DNA of 5,881 bases, from assembly GCA_021828925.1 (NCBI GenBank), contig JAJZCT010000238.1:1-5881 (forward strand), in the 5' to 3' direction. The translations under genes and the position numbers were made by a program. The stretch comes from Planctomycetota bacterium (GTDB lineage: Bacteria > Planctomycetota > Phycisphaerae > WQYP01). Below the pieces are notes generated by a model. That model did not search any database. It had not been told where the DNA came from and worked only from the letters and a program-made list of their open reading frames with translations. The stretch's first letter is position 1. Every line of letters starts with the position of its first letter. This document shows, one piece after another, positions 1-5,761 of this stretch.

Positions 1-267
1 CGCCATGGATCCGATCCGCAGCGGATTGGAGACAACTTGGTGGTCCACGTCGATACCGAATCCCTCATAGGGAAGCTTCGCCCCTTTACAGTACTTGGCG
101 ACATGCATGGCCACGCACGATCCCAGCGCCGCGGCCAGCAGTTCAACCGGTGTGGGGCCTGCGTCGGTCCCGCCCTGATTGGCTGGAACGTCAAGCACCA
201 ACTGATGCCGGCGAATGGTGGCGCGGACACGGTAATCTTTTTCATGTTTGATGGAAATCAGACTCAT
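1..267 (-). CDS. OsmC-family protein, N-terminal 89 residues (cut by window edge)
   Basis: This is the last visible gene of the dsr run, open to the left edge, so the C-terminal part is missing; OsmC-like proteins are usually about 130-145 residues. The start is ATG at 267, preceded by AAGGGG five bases upstream, which overlaps the TAA stop of the ferredoxin gene. The recognisable core is GPTPVELLAAALGSC at residues 37-51, the OsmC helix with the conserved cysteine C51. Next come a second cysteine C60 in KYCKG and the strand region LPYEGFGIDVD at 65-75. PLRIG at 82-86 matches the family pattern of an arginine after a proline. Family members include thiol-dependent peroxidases (OsmC, Ohr) and many of unknown function. 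Whether C51 is the catalytic cysteine, and whether its usual partner is present, cannot be judged because the C-terminus is absent. The protein is probably cytoplasmic, with no signal peptide seen. The position suggests co-transcription with dsr genes; a role in sulfur or persulfide handling is inference only. Confidence 0.85.
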   Translation of the reverse strand, partial: MSLISIKHEKDYRVRATIRRHQLVLDVPANQGGTDAGPTPVELLAAALGSCVAMHVAKYCKGAKLPYEGFGIDVDHQVVSNPLRIGSMA

Positions 268-272
268 AGGAA

Positions 273-278
273 CCCCTT
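273..278 (-). promoter_or_regulatory. Ribosome binding site of the OsmC-like gene
   Basis: The minus strand reads AAGGGG five bases before ATG 267. It overlaps the ferredoxin stop codon, which suggests the two genes are translationally coupled. It also supports ATG 267 as the start. Confidence 0.6.
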
Positions 279-462
279 ATATTTCGGAAATAGTAATAGC
301 CTGCGGTTCACACATGGAAATGCAGCTCTGACAGTTGCTGCATTCAGTGGTGTCGCCCACGGTTACCTTATCATTGACGATCTTATAGATCTCATTGGGA
401 CATATTTTCACACATTCACCGCAGTTGTTGCATTTTGTTTCGTCGATCACGATGACATACAT
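277..462 (-). CDS. Small dicluster 2[4Fe-4S] ferredoxin
   Basis: This 61-residue protein consists almost entirely of two ferredoxin cluster motifs. C11, C14, C17 and C21 form CxxCxxCxxxCP, and C41, C44, C47 and C51 form the second; the proline after the last cysteine is displaced by a glutamate (CEP). The length fits a clostridial-type 2[4Fe-4S] ferredoxin, a cytoplasmic low-potential electron carrier. The ATG at 462 has a strong GGAGG site six bases upstream and begins 17 bases after the dsrK stop, so the gene is almost certainly in the dsr operon. Its placement directly after dsrMK suggests electron transfer to or from DsrK or DsrAB. This is inferred from neighbourhood; the sequence does not show a partner. 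It is too short to be DsrO, which is larger and exported, and no signal peptide is visible. Confidence 0.93.
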   Translation of the reverse strand: MYVIVIDETKCNNCGECVKICPNEIYKIVNDKVTVGDTTECSNCQSCISMCEPQAITISEI

Positions 463-466
463 AAAG

Positions 467-473
467 CACCTCC
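467..473 (-). promoter_or_regulatory. Strong ribosome binding site of the ferredoxin gene
   Basis: The minus strand reads GGAGGTG, with GGAGG six bases before ATG 462. It is one of the best Shine-Dalgarno matches in the window and lies in the 17-base gap after dsrK. It implies efficient independent initiation of the ferredoxin within the operon. Confidence 0.7.
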
Positions 474-479
474 GTATTT

Positions 480-1895
480 TTACAGTACAATGGCCTTACC
501 TAATAAATCCATGACGCCAACCACCTGGGCGTCTACGCCGTAATGTTTGAACGCGACCGGAAACTGGGCCTTGCAGATAGCACAAGGAACGGCCAGATGG
601 GTGGCACCGGTGGTGCGAAAGGCTTCCATTCTCGGCTTGGCCCCCTTCATTCGCGTGGGCATAAGTTCATCCGTCAGCAGGCCGGCACCCGCGCCGCAGC
701 AGAATGTTTTTTCCCGAATGGTATCGGCGGGCATTTCACGAAAATCACTGACGACGGCGCGTAGAATTTCACGCGGCTCCTCCAGCAGCCCGCCGGCGCG
801 GGCGAGATTACAGGGATCATGGTAGGTGACGGCCAGACCATCATTAGCGGATTTATTGAGTTTAAGGCGACCGGCACGGATGTACCGGGCCGCCAATTCC
901 AAAATATGTTCCGGACACGGCGGTTCCAGAAAATCCACGGGACCGTTAAGCGTATCCATGAACGCCTGAGCCGCGCGCCAGGCATGGCCGCATTCTCCCA
1001 TGACCAAACGCTTGACGCCTAGTTGGCGAGCCGCGTCCAACATTCGGAGATTCACTTTTTTGAGCTGATCATAATTGAGAAACATTCCAAAATTGGCCGC
1101 CTCACTGGCGTAGGAGCTGGTGGTCCAACTGATGCCCGCCGCGTAAAAAAAACGCGCATAACCCATCATCGTATCGGTATTGACAAACACATCAGCCGAG
1201 GGCGGCACCAGCAGTACCTCGGCACCCGCCTGATTAACCGGGACTTTAATATCCAAGCCGGTTTGTTCCTTGAGTTCTTCTTCCAGAAATTGGCAGCTAT
1301 TTATCCATGCGGCTTCCGGAATGCCAATATTATTGCCGGTTTCATGCGCCTTTTTAATGACCTCGGTGACATATTTCGGGGCCACGCCGATGGAGGCCAT
1401 AATTTCACGCGCCGCCATCGTTATTTCCGCCGTGTCCACGCCAAACGGACAAAACACCGCGCAGCGCCGACACTCCGAACATTGGTAAAAATAGGTAAAC
1501 CATTCCCGCAGTACCGTGTCGGAGAGTTCCTCGCCAGCCGCCAAAGCGCCCGAGACTTTGCCCGCGGCGGTAAAATGCCGCCGATATACTTTCCGCAGCA
1601 GTTCGGCGCGGGCGACGGGCATATTCTTAGGATCGCCAGTGCCCAGAAAGAATGGACATTTATCGGCGCAAGCTCCACAGCGGACGCAAATATCCAAATA
1701 TAGCGACAGCGAGCGCCGTTGCCGTAATAGCTCATCAAATTTACACAACGCCTTCTCCCGCCAATCCGGAGGCAGTTCCGGCGGCAATCCCAGCGGTGCC
1801 AGCAATTCTTTTTTGGCACGATGCGCTTGGACGCCGGCGGCGGCATCAGGATGAAGCTGGGGAATTTCCATTGGTTTTTTCCCAAGTATTAACAT
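480..1895 (-). CDS. dsrK: DsrK, HdrD-like iron-sulfur subunit of the DsrMK complex
   Basis: The protein has 471 residues, with homology to the HdrD/GlpC iron-sulfur family. Two [4Fe-4S] motifs lie near the N-terminus: C70, C73, C76, C80 (CVRCGACADKCP) and C139, C142, C145, C149 (CSECRRCAVFCP). The C-terminal half carries the CCG-type region. A reduced first copy has GECGHAW around C302, and a complete second copy has HDPCN (C362), CCGAGAG (C399, C400) and CAICK (C438, C441). These ligands typically build the catalytic [4Fe-4S] centre for disulfide or heterodisulfide chemistry. In known systems DsrK faces the cytoplasm, bound to DsrM, and is proposed to reduce or oxidise the DsrC trisulfide. 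The start is uncertain: ATG 1895 has no visible ribosome site, while the internal ATG at 1871 (MEIPQ, residue 9) has a weak GGGA upstream. Either start lies inside the end of dsrM. No frameshift or missing key cysteine was seen. Confidence 0.94.
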   Translation of the reverse strand: MLILGKKPMEIPQLHPDAAAGVQAHRAKKELLAPLGLPPELPPDWREKALCKFDELLRQRRSLSLYLDICVRCGACADKCPFFLGTGDPKNMPVARAELLRKVYRRHFTAAGKVSGALAAGEELSDTVLREWFTYFYQCSECRRCAVFCPFGVDTAEITMAAREIMASIGVAPKYVTEVIKKAHETGNNIGIPEAAWINSCQFLEEELKEQTGLDIKVPVNQAGAEVLLVPPSADVFVNTDTMMGYARFFYAAGISWTTSSYASEAANFGMFLNYDQLKKVNLRMLDAARQLGVKRLVMGECGHAWRAAQAFMDTLNGPVDFLEPPCPEHILELAARYIRAGRLKLNKSANDGLAVTYHDPCNLARAGGLLEEPREILRAVVSDFREMPADTIREKTFCCGAGAGLLTDELMPTRMKGAKPRMEAFRTTGATHLAVPCAICKAQFPVAFKHYGVDAQVVGVMDLLGKAIVL

Positions 1896-2616
1896 GGCGT
1901 TGTTGACGCGGATTATTGCGTTGATTCAGCGTCGGGCTCAATAGCGCCGCGCCGCCGATATGAACAAGTTTGCTAAACGGAATATAAATCAGCAGCGCGC
2001 ACACCAGAAGCAGATGAACAGTGAACATCGGATCGCGCGGCGGTGCCACCGGATGGAGTGTCCACCAGCCCGCGACAAACCGTTGGGCTTGTATAATGTT
2101 CAGGCCGCCCATGAAACGCATGGCATTGCCGGTGGCAATAATCAGCAGCAACAGCACCAAAGCGAAATAGTCGCTGAAGGTGGAAATCCACCGCACGCGC
2201 GGCAGAAGCAATCGCCGGAGAAGCAGCCATAAAAGCGCGGCTGCCGCCAGAATGCCCACGCCGGTGCCGACGACTTGCGCCATGTATTCAAATTGGTTCT
2301 CGTTGAGTCCCAGGGACGCCTGCGCGATGCGGGGAATCACCAAACCGCCCAAATGGCCTAAGAACAGCAGCAACAGCGAAACATGAAACAACCAGGCCGG
2401 AGTCCAGAGTGAACGATCCGCCTTGGCCAGAGCACGAAACCCGAACAATTCTCCGGCCAGTCGCCCCAGCACACCTGAAGCTTTTTCCGGCCCGGGCGTC
2501 AGCACGATTTTCAGCGGCACCGGCGTGCGCATCCACCTGTACATACGCCGGCCCATACCGATTAAAAAAATCGCCATAGCCACATACAGAACCACGGATA
2601 ACAAAAGACCAGACAT
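1846..2616 (-). CDS. dsrM: DsrM, NarI-like dihaem cytochrome b membrane subunit
   Basis: I start this at ATG 2616 (MSGLLLSVV), giving 256 residues. The frame stays open further upstream, but that part is hydrophilic, overlaps the end of dsrC and lacks a membrane character. About five hydrophobic segments are visible, near residues 3-22, 76-95, 113-137, 148-165 and 198-214. Histidines H78 and H88 (10 apart) and H201 and H219 (18 apart) reproduce the spacing of the four NarI haem b ligands, so two haems b are expected. The family role is electron exchange between menaquinone and DsrK. The C-terminal tail after about residue 225 is polar, with RNNPRQQR, and is likely cytoplasmic. The ribosome site is weak (TTGAG about 12 bases upstream). 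The 3' end overlaps dsrK by 50 bases, or by 26 if dsrK starts at 1871, so coupled translation is likely. DsrP is an unlikely alternative, being a larger NrfD-type protein. Confidence 0.9.
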   Translation of the reverse strand: MSGLLLSVVLYVAMAIFLIGMGRRMYRWMRTPVPLKIVLTPGPEKASGVLGRLAGELFGFRALAKADRSLWTPAWLFHVSLLLLFLGHLGGLVIPRIAQASLGLNENQFEYMAQVVGTGVGILAAAALLWLLLRRLLLPRVRWISTFSDYFALVLLLLIIATGNAMRFMGGLNIIQAQRFVAGWWTLHPVAPPRDPMFTVHLLLVCALLIYIPFSKLVHIGGAALLSPTLNQRNNPRQQRHVNTWEKTNGNSPASS

Positions 2617-2711
2617 AACAACACAACTCAAAAAAACGGCCCGCGCGACCCCGTCGGTTATATTCCCGCAGGACGCGGTGTTGCATCTTTCCAGCGGCCC
2701 GCGCCGTACTG
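2617..2711 (-). other. dsrC-dsrM gap with GC-rich stretch and T7 tract
   Basis: This is the longest gap inside the operon (95 bases); the others are 4 to 17 bases or overlaps. In the transcribed direction it contains a GC-rich stretch followed by seven T residues (complement of 2630-2636). The only hairpins I can draw directly before the T-run are about 4 bp (ACGG with CCGT), which is poor for a full terminator. A 10-bp direct repeat CGGCCCGCGC (plus strand) lies at 2637-2646 and 2695-2704. It could be a partial attenuator that lowers dsrMK relative to dsrABC, but the evidence is weak. Confidence 0.3.
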
Positions 2712-3029
2712 TTAGATGCAACCCGTCGGCTTGGGCAAGCCGGCAAGCTTGCATGCGCCTTTGGCCGGGCCGGTTGAGAACAATTCATAAATGCGCTTCA
2801 GTGAAAAGCCGGTTTCTTTGCAGACCATCCGGACCGGCGGGGCAACATTGAATTTCTGGTAATACCCGCGCAGATAGTTAATCACCTTCCAATGGTCATC
2901 CGTGAGCGCATCGATGCCTTCGGATTTGGCCAGGCCAATAGCCACCTCGGGCGTCCATTGCGCGACGTCGAGCATAAAACCGTCCTCATCCACCTCAAAT
3001 TGTTTTCCAGCCAGTGTAACAGCGGCCAT
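2712..3029 (-). CDS. dsrC: DsrC, sulfur-carrier partner of sulfite reductase
   Basis: This 105-residue protein has the complete DsrC signature. The C-terminal arm GACKLAGLPKPTGC gives C93 and the penultimate C104 separated by ten residues (CX10C). That distinguishes true DsrC from TusE-like relatives with only the last cysteine. The N-terminal half (FEVDEDGFM, then WTPEVA) and the YELFSTGPAKG segment also match the family. DsrC is a small soluble cytoplasmic protein. DsrAB loads sulfite-derived sulfur between its two cysteines as a trisulfide, which the DsrMK complex then processes. The segment between RMVCK and YELF (residues 67-84) is short, lacking the loop insertion I recall from sulfur-oxidiser DsrC and TusE. 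C70 is an additional cysteine. ATG 3029 has AAAGGAG six bases upstream, and the gene begins 15 bases after dsrB ends. Confidence 0.97.
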   Translation of the reverse strand: MAAVTLAGKQFEVDEDGFMLDVAQWTPEVAIGLAKSEGIDALTDDHWKVINYLRGYYQKFNVAPPVRMVCKETGFSLKRIYELFSTGPAKGACKLAGLPKPTGCI

Positions 3030-3035
3030 ATAGGA

Positions 3036-3042
3036 CTCCTTT
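3036..3042 (-). promoter_or_regulatory. Strong ribosome binding site of dsrC
   Basis: The minus strand reads AAAGGAG six bases before ATG 3029, in the 15-base dsrB-dsrC gap. This near-perfect site fits the high DsrC level expected for a carrier protein that works with the abundant DsrAB. Confidence 0.7.
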
Positions 3043-3044
3043 TC

Positions 3045-4103
3045 TTACCATGTGAAACGCACGTTGGGCTTGGCACACTCCATAGCGCGGGCGTCGTAAT
3101 TATCCATAACCTTAAATGACAGCGGTAAAGCCGTCCGTTCATAAAATTTTTCCCAGCCGATACGGTTAATCCATTCACCGACCCGCTCATCCTTGCGGGC
3201 ATTGGCGGACCAGGCGTCAACGATTTTCCGAATGACCGCCGTGACTTCCGGCCAAAAAGGTGGATTATTCGGTAAATAAGGCACCACCAGCTTCGCCATG
3301 GCCGGTCCGTCTCCGGTGTTGCCCGCTTTTCCACCCACTACAATCGCCACGCCATCGCCGTCCGGGCTACCGATTGGAGCCATAGCGGCACAGGCGACGG
3401 AACAGGCCGGGCAGTGAACACAGCGTTTCGGATCAATCTCAATCATCCCCGGACCTTTGGGCCGGATAGCGCCGACCGGGCAGACTGAAATCACCAGCGG
3501 TAATTCACAGCCTTTGAGTTTCTCCGCATGGATCGGAGGCAGATCACGATGCACCCCAATAACGGCAATGTCAGCGGTGGAAGATTCACCGCAATTATTA
3601 AGACAGCCGGAACCGCTAATTTTCAACTTTGCCGGCAGGCAGTCGTTCTGAAATTCATGCAGCAGCATTTCCCCGACGGCTTTCATAATCGCCGCAGGAT
3701 CGGTCGCCGCCAAATGACAATGCAAATAACCGGTGCAGCACACCGTATTGTGCAGCGAGCGATTGGTGCCGCCCACGGGAAACCCCATTTCGGCCAACCG
3801 CGTGATGAGCGGCTCAATGCGGTCTTCCGGCACCCCGACGAATTCGCAGCTATTACGTTGCGTCACGCGGAAGTATCCTTCTGAAAACGCGTCAGCGACG
3901 GCACACAGTTGCCGCATCGTTTGCGTACTGACCCGGGCGTTGGGCGGCATCGCGGCGCGTACCGTGTAACACGCCTCTCCGGATTGGGAATCATGCTTGA
4001 TGACCCCGGGACGAGGGTGTTCATGCGAAATCCATTGGCCGTAATTGCGCTTGACAATCGGCGGCAAATTCGCTTCCAGCGGTGGTATTCCTATGCCTGG
4101 CAT
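3045..4103 (-). CDS. dsrB: DsrB, dissimilatory sulfite reductase beta subunit
   Basis: The protein has 352 residues, a usual DsrB length. It forms the alpha2beta2 siroheme enzyme with DsrA in the cytoplasm, interconverting sulfite and DsrC-bound reduced sulfur. The siroheme/[4Fe-4S] ligands appear as C123-TGYLH-C129 (CX5C) and C167-LNN-C171 (CX3C). The residue before C167 is glycine, where I would expect a second cysteine in the CCX3C described for DsrB. C122 precedes C123. The inserted ferredoxin domain has C208 (VCPVGA) and C228, C231, C234, C238 (CVHCPACSVAC). The C-terminal part (VVGGKAGNTG; LVVPYLPNNPPFWP; GEWINRIGWEKF) matches DsrB well. The start is ATG 4103, with AAGGA eight bases upstream inside the dsrA end; only four bases separate the genes. 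No truncation or frameshift was seen. Confidence 0.97.
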   Translation of the reverse strand: MPGIGIPPLEANLPPIVKRNYGQWISHEHPRPGVIKHDSQSGEACYTVRAAMPPNARVSTQTMRQLCAVADAFSEGYFRVTQRNSCEFVGVPEDRIEPLITRLAEMGFPVGGTNRSLHNTVCCTGYLHCHLAATDPAAIMKAVGEMLLHEFQNDCLPAKLKISGSGCLNNCGESSTADIAVIGVHRDLPPIHAEKLKGCELPLVISVCPVGAIRPKGPGMIEIDPKRCVHCPACSVACAAMAPIGSPDGDGVAIVVGGKAGNTGDGPAMAKLVVPYLPNNPPFWPEVTAVIRKIVDAWSANARKDERVGEWINRIGWEKFYERTALPLSFKVMDNYDARAMECAKPNVRFTW

Positions 4104-4107
4104 AATT

Positions 4108-5547
4108 TTATTCCTTACTAACAGATTGACCGGCTATATTCCTTTGAGCAATTTCAGCCTTGACTTCCTCGGGTTCCCAGTGGTAATACAAATTGGTACG
4201 GGGGCGATCGAAAAGCTGTGCGGATGGTTCAACTCCGACCAGGCGGAAAAATTCGACCATGCCGATCCGCAGCAAAAAGTCACCCATACGCTCTTTTTTG
4301 CGCGCATGCTCGTCATACACCGCCGTAATACGTTCAATGAGATCAAAAACTTCTTTATAATCCGGCGGCACGGCTTTCATAAACGGCACCAACACTTTGG
4401 CCAGCATGGGTCCATATTTGCCGCGTAATTTACCGCCCACCAGAATCGCCACTCCGCGATCACCCCCCGGGCGCACGCCGGGAATTTTATTAATGCAGTA
4501 CATACAACGAAGACAACTGTCCCCATCAATGCCCAACCCCTGCTTGGCGTCCCAACTCAAACAGCCGCCCGGGCACCGCGTGCAAACTGTGCTGATATCC
4601 CCCCCGCCTTTTACCCATGCCGCAACTTTCGGTTGATCGATGACCGGCAAATCCCGGAATACGCCGCAAACGAAGACATCCGCCTTTTGCCCGCCGCGTA
4701 CGCAATCATTGGGACATCCCGCAAATTTACATTTAAATTTGTGCGGGAAGCGGGGGTATTGCACATCCTCCAGAAACCGCTTATACCAAGCTTCGCGAAA
4801 TCCCAGCGTGTCGTAAAGCGGCAAATCGCACTTGGCCGGCCCGATGCACTCTTCACTGGTGCGGTAGTCGTCACCGGTGGATCCAACATCAAATCCCAGA
4901 GCCATAATTTCATCTACCGCCGGTTTCAAGTTTTCCGTGGGAATGCCCAGCATTTCCAGATCACCGCCCGTGCTAAGCAGGTGCAGCAAACCGTACGCAT
5001 ATTTGTCCGCGATGTCACAAAGACCTCTCATCGCATCGGTTTTGAAAAAATTGCCGCACGGATCCATGATGCGGAGAAAATTTGAGCCTTTGGTGATGTC
5101 CGGCCGTGCTGACGCCCGAACCAAAACCCCCGCCGCCACGCCCGGTAGCGACACATATCCGCCGTAGCCCCATTGCGTTGCGCGTTTCTGGAGCGCCTGT
5201 TCATACATCTGGAGCGGATAGTGCGTTTTCTTCAGTTCGGCCGCATGGCTGGGCCACGAACCCTTTGAGATTGCATCCATCATCGGTGTCGGTGACCGCG
5301 GATGCTCTTCATGGGCGGCCGCAACACCGGGGGCGGCCGGCGGCTTCGCTCCGACTGTCGCATTATCATCGACTTGGGTGCGAAGCTCCTTAAGTCGGCC
5401 CGACGCCAGACAGGACGGACAAATGGATGATTTCTGCAACAGATACTGACACCGCTTGGCCTTGCGGAGATTTTCGGCCAGCTCCACGGCCGTATATTCT
5501 TCAACCACAAAACCGCACTTGGCACAACACAGTTTAATCGCTTCCAT
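4108..5547 (-). CDS. dsrA: DsrA, dissimilatory sulfite reductase alpha subunit with N-terminal zinc-ribbon-like extension
   Basis: I start this at ATG 5547, giving 479 residues. An upstream in-frame GTG at 5577 would add ten residues but has no ribosome site, while ATG 5547 has a weak AAAGAGAA. The DsrA core begins near residue 89 (MMDAISKGSWPS, equivalent to the usual DsrA N-terminus). Siroheme/[4Fe-4S] ligands are C234-IGPAK-C240 (CX5C) and C278-PND-C282 (CX3C), with an extra C273. The ferredoxin domain shows C322, C325, C329 and then C345, C348, C351 (CLRCMYC). The first 50 residues form an additional small domain: C7, C8, C11 (CCAKCG), C33, and C43, C46 (CPSC) look like a zinc ribbon. An Ala/Pro-rich linker follows at about 60-88. 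DsrA is usually about 390-440 residues, so this extension is unusual. It pairs with DsrB, encoded four bases downstream, and is the first gene of the operon. Confidence 0.96.
   Translation of the reverse strand: MEAIKLCCAKCGFVVEEYTAVELAENLRKAKRCQYLLQKSSICPSCLASGRLKELRTQVDDNATVGAKPPAAPGVAAAHEEHPRSPTPMMDAISKGSWPSHAAELKKTHYPLQMYEQALQKRATQWGYGGYVSLPGVAAGVLVRASARPDITKGSNFLRIMDPCGNFFKTDAMRGLCDIADKYAYGLLHLLSTGGDLEMLGIPTENLKPAVDEIMALGFDVGSTGDDYRTSEECIGPAKCDLPLYDTLGFREAWYKRFLEDVQYPRFPHKFKCKFAGCPNDCVRGGQKADVFVCGVFRDLPVIDQPKVAAWVKGGGDISTVCTRCPGGCLSWDAKQGLGIDGDSCLRCMYCINKIPGVRPGGDRGVAILVGGKLRGKYGPMLAKVLVPFMKAVPPDYKEVFDLIERITAVYDEHARKKERMGDFLLRIGMVEFFRLVGVEPSAQLFDRPRTNLYYHWEPEEVKAEIAQRNIAGQSVSKE
4112..4116 (-). 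promoter_or_regulatory. Ribosome binding site of dsrB
   Basis: The minus strand reads AAGGA eight bases before ATG 4103, inside the last codons of dsrA. It fixes the dsrB start and indicates that dsrA and dsrB are translationally coupled, as expected for subunits of one complex. Confidence 0.65.
5284..5547 (-). other. N-terminal extension domain of DsrA (zinc-ribbon-like plus linker)
   Basis: These are residues 1-88 of DsrA, ahead of the recognisable core. Two CxxC pairs (C8/C11 and C43/C46), 32 residues apart, are the classic spacing style of a zinc ribbon or rubredoxin-like knuckle; C7 and C33 are additional cysteines. The segment between the pairs (VELAENLRKAKRC) looks helical. Residues 60-88 are low-complexity Ala/Pro/Glu and probably a flexible tether. 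Metal binding is inferred from spacing only. It could bind zinc, iron or a partner such as DsrC or the ferredoxin. Confidence 0.65.
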
Positions 5548-5617
5548 ATTCGTTCTCTTTTTTTCTGCCTTCGACACATCGCCGTATACGATTCACCGCA
5601 TCCGGCGGGAATCACAT

Positions 5618-5664
5618 CCGGCCACAGCCGGGGCTGCCGGAGCGCCCGGATGATCCGTGGCCGG
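5618..5664. repeat. GC-rich inverted repeat in the dsrA leader
   Basis: CCGGCCAC (5618-5625) pairs perfectly with GTGGCCGG (5657-5664). Inside it, CCGGG (5628-5632) pairs with CCCGG (5645-5649) around a 12-base loop. On the dsr transcript this would be a stable branched hairpin about 70 bases before the dsrA start. No T-run follows in either direction, so it is not an intrinsic terminator. It may be a leader structure or a protein site, or it may simply reflect local GC richness. Confidence 0.35.
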
Positions 5665-5761
5665 CTCCTGCCGTCTCATCAACACATCTTATGCAATACG
5701 GCCATGCAATAAAATAGGAAAATGGCTGTATCCGCCCTAGGCCAAAGTTCGAGGTCAAGTA

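Noticed and set aside
277..462. Ferredoxin as DsrO or as a fragment of a larger iron-sulfur protein
   Set aside because: It has its own strong ribosome site, a complete pair of cluster motifs and a normal small-ferredoxin length, and it lacks an export signal.
1023..1703. 226-codon plus-strand open frame opposite dsrK
   Set aside because: It lies entirely antisense to a clear DsrK gene with conserved cysteine motifs. Its translation shows no family resemblance, and open frames of this kind are common opposite GC-rich coding DNA.
2617..2754. Longer 302-residue version of DsrM starting at 2754
   Set aside because: The added 46 residues overlap the end of dsrC, are hydrophilic and precede what is otherwise a natural membrane-protein start at ATG 2616.
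2423..2851. 142-codon plus-strand open frame opposite dsrM and dsrC
   Set aside because: It spans two well-supported minus-strand genes, and its arginine/proline/serine-rich translation is typical of a shadow frame.
4633..5085. 150-codon plus-strand open frame opposite dsrA
   Set aside because: It is antisense to the conserved DsrA core, with no recognisable domain.
5548..5577. GTG at 5577 as the dsrA start
   Set aside because: No Shine-Dalgarno match lies upstream of the GTG, while ATG 5547 has at least a weak AAAGAGAA at suitable distance. This remains possible but is less likely.
5728..5758. MerR-type promoter for dsrA based on TTGACC with a 19-base spacer
   Set aside because: The hexamer at that spacing is GGATAC, a poor -10, and the spacer has no clear dyad of the kind MerR-family regulators bind.
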